5,058 nt of DNA, taken from contig JBHHYS010000135.1 of assembly GCA_046757645.1 (NCBI GenBank), positions 1 to 5,058 of the forward strand, given 5' to 3'. Shown here in pieces: positions 1 through 5,058 of the stretch (within the stretch, counting starts at the first letter, position 1; the number at the start of each line of letters is the position of its first letter). The notes beneath the pieces were generated by a model. It did no database searches, had not been told where the DNA came from, and saw only the letters and a program-made list of their open reading frames with translations. Origin of the DNA: JBHHYS01 sp046757645. GTDB lineage: Bacteria; Acidobacteriota; Terriglobia; Acidiferrales; 2-02-FULL-67-57. The translations under genes and the position numbers were made by a program.

Positions 1-10
1 CGCGCCGAGC

Positions 11-54
11 CCCCAGCCTGCCCCGCGCTGTTCAGCGGGGGCCCCTGCCTGGGG
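11..54. repeat. Nested G+C-rich inverted repeat downstream of the DUF2905 gene
   Basis: An outer arm CCCCAG (11-16) can pair with CTGGGG (49-54), and an inner arm CCCCGC (21-26) with GCGGGG (35-40) around an 8-nt loop. It begins 14 bp past the stop codon of the minus-strand gene ending at 68, so it may act as a transcription terminator for that gene. No T-run follows on the minus strand (the bases from 10 to 1 are mixed), so it is not a standard intrinsic terminator. The structure is seen directly; the role is inference. Confidence 0.3.
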
Positions 55-67
55 GGACTCTGAGCGC

Positions 68-265
68 CTACTGTCGCAGGCGCCCCACCAACCACAAGAG
101 CAGCGAGACTATCCCACTCAGCAGCAGACAGCTGACCACATGGTAGAAGGTGAAATGGTCGCGCTTGATGACAATGTCGCCCGGCAGCCGCCCCAACCGT
201 CCCGGGAGCTTCGGCCCCAGGGTCAGCAGCACCCCCGCCACTACCAGCACCAGCCCGAAGATCAA
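68..265 (-). CDS. DUF2905 family small membrane protein
   Basis: A 65-residue protein when read from the TTG at 265. It has a hydrophobic helix at about residues 2-17, the family signature LGRLPGDI (24-31) followed by IKRDHFTFY (33-41), and a second hydrophobic helix at about 43-62 ending in a basic tail. This two-helix layout around a conserved GRLPGDI...FTFY loop is typical of DUF2905 proteins, whose function is unknown. The start is uncertain. The in-frame codons just upstream encode RELGKLL, which looks like the usual family N-terminus, but no ATG or GTG lies between the TTG and the in-frame stop TAG at about 338-340. A CTG or other rare start upstream is therefore possible. No strong ribosome binding site precedes the TTG. 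The gene stands alone and diverges from the LuxR-type regulator. Confidence 0.8.
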   Translation of the reverse strand: MIFGLVLVVAGVLLTLGPKLPGRLGRLPGDIVIKRDHFTFYHVVSCLLLSGIVSLLLWLVGRLRQ

Positions 266-334
266 CAGCAGCTTGCCCAGCTCGCGGAGCGGCCCGCCCA
301 GAGCCGGGCCAAAGGGCTCGAACGCGATAGCGGT

Positions 335-364
335 ATTCTAGTGCGGCGGCAGTCTGGGGAGCAA
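335..364 (-). promoter_or_regulatory. Probable sigma70-type promoter of the DUF2905 gene
   Basis: On the minus strand a -35-like TTGCTC (364-359) lies 18 bp from a -10-like TAGAAT (340-335), which matches TATAAT at five of six positions. Transcription would start near 328, about 60 nt before the TTG start. The same TTGCTC-18-TAGAAT arrangement, with GCAC directly before the -10, occurs ahead of trpD at 4573-4602; this strengthens the call. The -35 matches the consensus only in its TTG. Confidence 0.4.
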
Positions 365-396
365 ACCACACCCACGGCGCACGGCTCGCTTTGCTC

Positions 397-425
397 TTGA
401 CAGCCGGCTCGCCTGGCCGTACCTT
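397..425 (+). promoter_or_regulatory. Possible promoter of the LuxR-type regulator
   Basis: A perfect -35 hexamer TTGACA (397-402) is followed after 17 bp by TACCTT (420-425), a weak -10 that keeps the first two and the last T/A/T positions. Transcription would start near 432, giving a leader of about 100 nt to the ATG at 534. Copies of CGGCTCGC sit on both sides of the -35 (382-389 and 405-412). Confidence 0.35.
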
Positions 426-519
426 GCGCTTTCGGCTCATGCGCGCGCCCACACTCTTCCACACACGCTCCACTTCCACCAGCGGCCCCCGACGGAAAGA
501 AATCCTCTTTTGAATCCCG

Positions 520-533
520 CGCTGAGCTCAGCG
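520..533. repeat. 14-bp perfect palindrome abutting the regulator start codon
   Basis: CGCTGAGCTCAGCG is its own reverse complement, has no spacer, and ends one base before the ATG at 534. With no loop it is better suited to binding a dimeric protein as DNA than to folding as RNA. If translation instead begins at the TTG at 510, it would lie inside the coding region. Autoregulation by the downstream LuxR-type protein is possible but unproven. A 14-bp palindrome by chance in 5 kb is not very rare. Confidence 0.4.
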
Positions 534-1130
534 ATGGCCGGCATAACCATCCGAGTGTTTGCCTCTCATCCGGTCGCCGCCGCCCAATACGTTCAGCTGC
601 TGGTGGCCCAAAGTGACTTCCGGGTGGTAACCGAGGAAAACCGTTTCCACGTGGGTGTGTTCGACAGCGAGTCAGCCTCGGTGGAGGCCACCCTAACTCT
701 GGCGCGGCTCAAGTTCCCCGCCATGCGACCTCTGCTGCTGTCGTTTCCCTGCGACGATAACGAGTGTTTGCGGTGGCTGTTCCGGGGGGTGTGGGGATTG
801 GTGGGCTTTGACGGCTACGAAGAAGAGTTGCCCCGGGCAGTGCGGCAGTTGGCCGAGGGGCATCTGTGGTTCCCCGCCCCGATTGTGATGCGCTGGATGC
901 GCATCGATTCCGCGCGTCGGGCCTCAGCCTTGCGCTTGGCCCTAACCCCCCGGGAGCGCGAGGTGATGGAATTCCTCCTGCGCCGATTCTCGAACAAAGA
1001 GATCGCCGACATCCTGGGCATCACCGAGCGCACCATCAAGTTTCACGTCGGCAATATTCTCAGCAAGCTCCAGGTGAGCTCCCGCCAGGAACTAGCCGCC
1101 CGCTGGGTGCCCCACTTCGGCCTGACCTAA
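534..1130 (+). CDS. LuxR/NarL-type response regulator with a degenerate receiver domain
   Basis: A 198-residue cytoplasmic DNA-binding regulator. The C-terminal LuxR helix-turn-helix is textbook: LTPREREV (137-144), SNKEIADILGI (153-163) and the recognition helix TERTIKFHV (164-172), ending in LQVSSRQEL. The N-terminal 120 residues follow the NarL receiver layout: IRVFASHP (6-13) in the place of strand 1, VGVFD with Asp44 at the phospho-acceptor position, LLLS with Ser70 at the Thr/Ser position, and EEELPRAVRQLAEGHLWF in the last helix. However, the acidic pair after strand 1 is replaced by Ala-Ser, and the conserved Lys region reads GLVGFD. Conventional Mg-dependent phosphorylation is therefore doubtful. 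The ATG at 534 is chosen because the domain begins right after it; a TTG at 510 with GGAAAG 10 nt upstream would add eight residues. No histidine kinase gene is adjacent, so it looks like an orphan regulator. Its targets cannot be read from the sequence. Confidence 0.88.
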   Translation: MAGITIRVFASHPVAAAQYVQLLVAQSDFRVVTEENRFHVGVFDSESASVEATLTLARLKFPAMRPLLLSFPCDDNECLRWLFRGVWGLVGFDGYEEELPRAVRQLAEGHLWFPAPIVMRWMRIDSARRASALRLALTPREREVMEFLLRRFSNKEIADILGITERTIKFHVGNILSKLQVSSRQELAARWVPHFGLT

Positions 1131-1166
1131 CCCTCCCCACTGCCTTGCCTGGTTTTCACTGTCCTG

Positions 1167-1196
1167 CCTGTACTTTTCCTGCCCACTGGGTACAGG
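1167..1196. repeat. 7-bp inverted repeat downstream of the regulator
   Basis: CCTGTAC (1167-1173) and GTACAGG (1190-1196) form perfect arms around a 16-nt spacer, extendable outward by two G-T wobbles in the plus-strand RNA. It starts 36 bp after the regulator stop codon, so it may slow or end transcription. It lacks the T-run of an intrinsic terminator and has an unusually long loop. It could equally be a protein-binding dyad. Confidence 0.35.
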
Positions 1197-1212
1197 TGCC
1201 GGAGTCCGCCCC

Positions 1213-1506
1213 GCCAGGGTAGACGATGCCCAGGTCGGCACTAACCCAATGCCTTTGAGGTCTTGAAGAGTCTCCGCGGGGAAAGGTGCCTTCCTTCTTG
1301 CTGGCCTGGGATAGGAAGTACAGGAACTCCTGAGAAATGTGCCGGTAGTAGAGCCCTACCTGGAAGGAAACCGGGGAGGCTTACCACGGCCGGTGAAAAG
1401 AGAGAGAGCATCCGACGCACCCAGCCGGCAAATGCCTGCCTAAGTTCGAAGGTCACACGCACAGCCAGGGTAGAGCGAGAAAGCGCGGATAAGGGTAGGT
1501 CGGACT
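1213..1506. repeat. Pair of short two-part direct repeats bounding about 220 bp
   Basis: GCCAGGGTAGA occurs at 1213-1223 and again at 1464-1474. Each copy is followed by a second shared word: AGGTCGGCACT at 1232-1242 and AGGTCGGACT at 1497-1506. The two copies therefore share two words in the same order with different spacing, and they bracket most of the gene-free interval. This could be a decayed duplication or coincidence; there are no transposase remnants between them. Confidence 0.25.
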
Positions 1507-1528
1507 TGAAGTGGCTTCCCCCGCCGTA

Positions 1529-1948
1529 CTAGAGCAGTTCTCGGGTGGGGAAGAAGTAGCTGATTTCGAAGCCGGCGGTCTCGGGGCTGTCCGAGCCGTG
1601 GACGCAGTTGTTCTGGATGCTGGTACCGAACTCCTTGCGAATCGTGCCCGGGGCAGCCTGGGCAGGGTCGGTGGCGCCCATCACCGTGCGCCAGCCGGCG
1701 ATGGCGTTCTCCCCTTCGAGCACCAGCAGCACCACCCTTCCCGAGCTCATAAAGTCGGTCAGCGGTTCGAAGAAGGGTTTGCCGCGGTGCACAGCATAGA
1801 AGCCTTCAGCTTCCGCTTTCGTCATCCGCAGCGACCTCACGGTGACAATCCTGAACCCAGCCTCGTGAATGCGATTGAGGATTTCCCCCAGCAGGCGCCG
1901 CTCCATGGCGTCCGGCTTCACAATCGCCAGCGTGCGCTCCACCGCCAA
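1529..1948 (-). CDS. ndk: Nucleoside diphosphate kinase
   Basis: Ndk moves the gamma phosphate from an NTP (usually ATP) to an NDP through a phosphohistidine intermediate, balancing cellular NTP and dNTP pools in the cytoplasm. The 139-residue product is full length for the family. It shows TLAIVKPD (6-13, Lys11), FYAVHRGKPFF (50-60), GWRTVMGATDP (85-95), TIRKEFG (102-108) and the active-site motif NCVHGSDS (114-121), with the catalytic histidine at 117. The start is taken as the TTG at 1948 because AAAGGAG lies 6 nt upstream. A GTG at 1942 is the alternative and would drop two residues. The gene begins 2 nt after the sucD stop, and its ribosome binding site lies inside the end of sucD, so it is the last gene of the sucC operon. 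Placement after succinyl-CoA synthetase fits use of the NTP made there. Confidence 0.97.
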   Translation of the reverse strand: MAVERTLAIVKPDAMERRLLGEILNRIHEAGFRIVTVRSLRMTKAEAEGFYAVHRGKPFFEPLTDFMSSGRVVLLVLEGENAIAGWRTVMGATDPAQAAPGTIRKEFGTSIQNNCVHGSDSPETAGFEISYFFPTRELL

Positions 1949-1950
1949 CC

Positions 1951-2847
1951 CTAACTCCTTTGCTTCCTCTGCTTCTTCTTCCCCAAGACGGCGGCGACGG
2001 TGGCGCCGATCTCCGCCGGGCTCTCGGCTACGGTGATGCCCGCGCGGCGCAAGGCGGCCATCTTTTCCCTTGCCGTTCCGGTGCCGCCGGCGATGATGGC
2101 ACCGGCGTGGCCCATACGCCGCCCCGGCGGAGCCGTGCGTCCGGCCACAAACCCAACCACCGGCTTGCGCACATGTTTCTTGACGAACACCGCGGCCTGC
2201 TCTTCCGCGGTGCCGCCGATCTCCCCGATGAGCACGATGGCGCGGGTGGCCAAGTCGTGGTTGAACAGGCGGATGGCGTCCACGAAGCTGGTGCCGATGA
2301 TGGGGTCGCCGCCGATGCCGATGCAAGTGGATTGGCCCAGGCCAAGCGCCGTCAGTTGCGCCACCGCTTCGTAGGTCAGCGTCCCCGAGCGCGACACCAC
2401 TCCCACCGGCCCGCGTCGGTGGATGAACCCCGGCATGATCCCGATCTTCGCCTGCCCCGGCGAGATGATGCCCGGGCAGTTCGGCCCGATCAGCCGCGTG
2501 CCCCGCGTCGCCAAGTAGGCGTTGACCCGCACCATATCCAGCGTGGGGATGCCTTCGGTGATGCACACCACCAGGGGGAGGCCAGCATCGGCGGCTTCCA
2601 TCAACGCATCGGCGGCAAACGCGGGCGGCACGAAGACCACCGAGGCGTTGGCGCGGGTTTGGCGCACCGCCTGCTCCACGGTGTCGAACACCGGCACGCC
2701 CAGGTGCTTCGAGCCGCCCTTGCCGGGCGTTACCCCGGCGACGATTTTGGTGCCGTAAGCGAGCATCTGCTCGGTGTGGAAGCTGCCTTCGCGCCCGGTG
2801 ATGCCTTGCACCACCACCCGCGTGTGTTTGTCCACCAGTATGCTCAT
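1951..2847 (-). CDS. sucD: Succinyl-CoA synthetase (ADP/GDP-forming) alpha subunit
   Basis: The alpha subunit binds CoA and carries the phosphohistidine of succinyl-CoA synthetase, which converts succinyl-CoA, phosphate and ADP or GDP to succinate, CoA and ATP or GTP in the TCA cycle. At 298 residues it is slightly longer than usual for the family. Visible are the CoA-binding Rossmann loop GITGREGSFHTEQ (15-27), GPNCPG (121-126), GEIGGTAEEQA (208-218) and the active-site loop RRMGHAGAIIAGG (243-255), with the phosphorylated histidine at 247. The extra length is a basic tail, KKKQRKQRS (290-298), whose codons also contain the ndk ribosome binding site. The ATG at 2847 gives the typical N-terminus MSILVDKHTRVVVQG. 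No strong ribosome binding site precedes it, and the upstream gene stops only 9 nt away, so coupled translation is likely. Unusually, a PH-domain gene separates it from sucC. Confidence 0.97.
   Translation of the reverse strand: MSILVDKHTRVVVQGITGREGSFHTEQMLAYGTKIVAGVTPGKGGSKHLGVPVFDTVEQAVRQTRANASVVFVPPAFAADALMEAADAGLPLVVCITEGIPTLDMVRVNAYLATRGTRLIGPNCPGIISPGQAKIGIMPGFIHRRGPVGVVSRSGTLTYEAVAQLTALGLGQSTCIGIGGDPIIGTSFVDAIRLFNHDLATRAIVLIGEIGGTAEEQAAVFVKKHVRKPVVGFVAGRTAPPGRRMGHAGAIIAGGTGTAREKMAALRRAGITVAESPAEIGATVAAVLGKKKQRKQRS
1955..1961 (-). promoter_or_regulatory. Ribosome binding site that decides the ndk start
   Basis: AAAGGAG on the minus strand sits 6 nt before the TTG at 1948 and 12 nt before the GTG at 1942, which favours the TTG. 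It is embedded in the last codons of sucD (encoding QRS), so ndk translation is probably coupled to that of sucD. Confidence 0.7.
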
Positions 2848-2856
2848 CTCGAGACG

Positions 2857-3308
2857 CTATGAAGATCCGCGAATCTGCTGACGAATGAGCTCTTTGACAA
2901 CCTCGGGCTCTGGAATTCCTTGAAATACAACTTCGGCTCCAGCACGCCCGGCTGAGCTTAGCTCAACCGACCCGATTCCGAAGATGCGCTGAAAAATCCC
3001 CTGGGTAAGCCGAATGTCCCGAATATGCTTGAGCTCGATCTCCGAGACCTTTCGGCTGATGAGACCACGTCTAGCAATGGCTCTTTCTGTTGTAACAATG
3101 TAACGCTGAGAGATTCTCATCAGCCAGATCCCGATAGGAAATACCACGGTGACAAGAAGCCAAACTAGCCCAAACGACCTAGCTTCAGGAGCGAAAAGGA
3201 GCATCACGCCTAGCAGAAAGAAGAAGGCAGTGCCGATCCACGCTGCTAGGAAGTCAGACCAAGCGCGGGTGCCTTCCCACAGGACGCGCTCCTCTGAACT
3301 AAGCTTCG

Positions 3309-3312
<4 letters not shown>
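2857..3312 (-). CDS. Membrane PH-domain (bPH2, YdbS-like) protein inserted between sucC and sucD
   Basis: A 151-residue protein. Residues 1-20 (EERVLWEGTRAW) match the usual lead-in of bacterial PH-like proteins. Two hydrophobic helices follow at about 21-41 and 46-66. The bPH2 domain then spans about 70-146: YIVTTERAIARRGLISRKV (71-89), EIELKHIRDIRL (91-102), FQRIFGIGSVELSSAG (107-122) and a final helix VVKELIRQQI. Family members are small membrane proteins of mostly unknown role. The ATG at 3312 shares ATGA with the sucC stop, and the gene ends 9 nt before sucD, so it should be co-transcribed and probably coupled. By hand count G+C is about 53% over 2881-3300 against about 64% in adjacent sucC, suggesting a later arrival. 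The frame stays open upstream to 3711, but that part overlaps sucC and reads as a shadow. A direct link to succinyl-CoA synthetase is not shown. Confidence 0.88.
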
Positions 3313-4487
<1,175 letters not shown>

Positions 4488-4502
4488 GGCGCGGAGACGC
4501 CA

Positions 4503-4550
4503 CTCCCGCAGCTTCGGGAGGATGCTTCGCAGCCCGCCGCCCGGGGCTGC
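4503..4550 (-). other. Two perfect hairpins in the sucC leader
   Basis: CTCCCG (4503-4508) pairs with CGGGAG (4515-4520) around 6 nt, and GCAGCCC (4529-4535) pairs with GGGCTGC (4544-4550) around 8 nt. In a transcript starting near 4625 both lie in the roughly 138-nt untranslated leader. The hairpin nearer the ATG covers the only GGGAG that could serve as a ribosome binding site. Neither stem is followed by a U-run. They may affect sucC translation; this is inference. Confidence 0.4.
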
Positions 4551-4572
4551 CTGGCTGCGGTGTCCCCCGCAG

Positions 4573-4602
4573 TTGCTCGGAAAGTCGCGGCGGCACTAGA
4601 AT
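4573..4602 (+). promoter_or_regulatory. Probable promoter of trpD
   Basis: TTGCTC (4573-4578), an 18-bp spacer and TAGAAT (4597-4602) place a start site near 4610, about 60 nt before the GTG of trpD. The hexamers, the spacer length and the GCAC just before the -10 are identical to the minus-strand promoter at 364-335. The -35 is weak, sharing only TTG with the consensus. Confidence 0.45.
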
Positions 4603-4631
4603 GTCCGCGGGGCCGCCTACTGAAACGGCGC

Positions 4632-4660
4632 AGTATATGGAACCCTCGGAGCGAAATCAA
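4632..4660 (-). promoter_or_regulatory. Probable sigma70-type promoter of the sucC operon
   Basis: On the minus strand TTGATT (4660-4655) is followed after 17 bp by TATACT (4637-4632), a five-of-six match to TATAAT. Transcription would begin near 4625 and give a leader of about 138 nt to the sucC ATG. The element lies just upstream of and against the trpD ribosome binding site, and it faces the trpD promoter, so the two early transcripts would run across each other's promoter. Confidence 0.5.
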
Positions 4661-4664
4661 GGAG
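4661..4664 (+). promoter_or_regulatory. Ribosome binding site that decides the trpD start
   Basis: GGAG stands 8 nt before the GTG at 4673. The in-frame ATG at 4637 has no comparable site upstream, so the GTG is preferred. Confidence 0.55.
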
Positions 4665-4672
4665 CGAGCGCA

Positions 4673-5058
4673 GTGCTGGGTGCGACTCTCCGCCAACTGC
4701 TCGACGCCCGCCGGCTCAGCCGCGCCGGCGCCCGGGCGGCGATGCAAACCATCCTGCGCGGCGAAGCCACCGACGCCCAGATGGGGGCGCTGCTGACCGC
4801 GTTACGGCTGCGCGGCGAAACCGTGGAGGAGTTGGTGGGCTTCGCCGAAGCCATGCGGCTCCACGCCCGGCCCATCTTTTCCTCCGGCCAACGGCCCCCG
4901 GGACCTCTGGTGGACACCTGCGGGACGGGAGGCGATGGGGCCGGCACCTTCAACGTCTCCACCGCCGCGGCCTTCGTCGCCGCCGCTGCCGGCGCCTGGG
5001 TGGCCAAGCACGGCAACCGCTCCATCTCCAGCCGCTGCGGCAGCGCCGACGTGCTGGA
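4673..5058 (+). CDS. trpD: Anthranilate phosphoribosyltransferase, N-terminal part (cut by window end)
   Basis: TrpD joins anthranilate to PRPP to give phosphoribosyl-anthranilate, the second step of tryptophan synthesis from chorismate. The window holds the first 128 codons, roughly a third of a typical protein of about 340 residues. The N-terminal helical part shows the family pattern IL.GEATDAQMGALLTALRLRGET (27-50) and ELVGFAEAMR (53-62). The PRPP-binding region follows: DTCGTGGDG (81-89), FNVSTA (93-98), AKHGNRSISS (111-120) and CGSADVL (122-128). The GTG at 4673 is chosen for its GGAG; an in-frame ATG at 4637 would add 12 residues. It is divergent from sucC. No trpG, trpE or trpC lies in the window on its upstream side, so any trp operon partners must be downstream, outside the window. 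Confidence 0.95.
   Translation, partial: MLGATLRQLLDARRLSRAGARAAMQTILRGEATDAQMGALLTALRLRGETVEELVGFAEAMRLHARPIFSSGQRPPGPLVDTCGTGGDGAGTFNVSTAAAFVAAAAGAWVAKHGNRSISSRCGSADVL

Larger units (their letters stand above)
1131..1528. other. Gene-free interval between the converging regulator and ndk
   Basis: About 400 bp lie between the 3' ends of two converging genes. The open frames inside (minus 1241-1462, plus 1263-1532) have unremarkable, low-complexity translations rich in R, G, P and S, with no recognisable domain or ribosome binding site. The interval has a 7-bp inverted repeat (1167-1196), several short stems (CTTCCT 1290-1295 with AGGAAG 1313-1318; GGTAG 1344-1348 with CTACC 1356-1360; ACCGG 1370-1374 with CCGGT 1390-1394), a purine run near 1395-1408, and two short direct repeats. 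A structured RNA is conceivable, but I do not recognise RNase P, 6S, SRP or tmRNA signatures. I see no intrinsic terminator with a T-run for either flanking gene. Confidence 0.5.

Noticed and set aside
11..54. Intrinsic terminator after the DUF2905 gene
   Set aside because: The stem is strong, but there is no T-run on the minus strand, so only an inverted repeat is reported.
1441..1490. tRNA-like words: GTTCGAAGG (1444-1452) and GGTAGAGCG (1469-1477)
   Set aside because: The flanking bases do not form T-arm, D-arm or acceptor stems, and the words are in the wrong order for a tRNA.
1131..1528. RNase P RNA, 6S RNA, SRP RNA or tmRNA in the gene-free interval
   Set aside because: Searched by eye on both strands for their conserved cores; only short partial similarities (for example GGAAGGAAA near 1362) were found, without the surrounding conserved sequence.
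1241..1532. Open frames of 73 codons (minus, 1241-1462) and 89 codons (plus, 1263-1532) in the gene-free interval
   Set aside because: Neither has a ribosome binding site or a recognisable domain; the compositions look like translated G+C-rich non-coding DNA, and the second runs into the end of ndk.
1529..2566. Apparent fusion of a long upstream reading frame with Ndk on the minus strand
   Set aside because: The part upstream of 1948 overlaps sucD in another frame and has biased, domain-free composition; a good ribosome binding site marks the ndk start.
1960..2862. Long plus-strand open frames opposite sucD and sucC (1960-2862, 3402-4265)
   Set aside because: Rich in H, R, G, A and D with no domain, as expected from the antisense of G+C-rich genes.
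4589..4617. GGCGGC (4589-4594) and GCCGCC (4612-4617) as an operator around the trpD -10
   Set aside because: Such G+C-only words pair by chance often in this DNA, and the 17-nt spacer gives no further symmetry.

Overview
The window is G+C-rich (about 64% in sucC, by a hand count of 3361-3780). It reads as bacterial chromosome with ordinary housekeeping genes. The gene set (trpD divergent from a sucC/sucD/ndk operon) and the TAGAAT-type -10 elements would suit an Acidobacteriota-like genome, but that assignment is an impression from gene order and not a demonstrated placement.

Layout. At the left edge lies an inverted-repeat-rich stretch (1-67), then a short minus-strand gene for a two-helix membrane protein of the DUF2905 family. 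A divergent promoter region (about 266-533) separates it from a plus-strand LuxR/NarL-type regulator ending at 1130. About 400 bp without a convincing gene (1131-1528) follow, holding one good inverted repeat and a pair of short direct repeats. From 4487 down to 1529 a tightly packed minus-strand operon reads sucC, a small membrane PH-domain (bPH2/YdbS-like) gene, sucD and ndk. The junctions are a 4-nt overlap, a 9-nt gap and a 2-nt gap. To the right, after a 185-bp regulatory region, the first 128 codons of trpD run off the plus-strand end of the window.

How the genes fit together. SucC and SucD are the beta and alpha subunits of succinyl-CoA synthetase, the substrate-level phosphorylation step of the TCA cycle. 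Ndk exchanges phosphate between the NTP made there and other NDPs, so sucC-sucD-ndk is a sensible metabolic unit. TrpD belongs to tryptophan synthesis and is simply the divergent neighbour, but its promoter and the sucC promoter appear to face each other within about 90 bp.

The most unusual item is the PH-domain gene seated exactly between sucC and sucD, two genes that are normally adjacent. It is clearly lower in G+C (about 53% over 2881-3300, hand count), yet its start codon overlaps the sucC stop, so it is wired into the operon. Secondary points are the regulator's receiver domain, which lacks the usual acidic pair and lysine, and two nearly matching 30-bp promoter modules at opposite ends of the window. 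I see no mobile element, CRISPR array, tRNA or rRNA, and no clear new multi-gene system.
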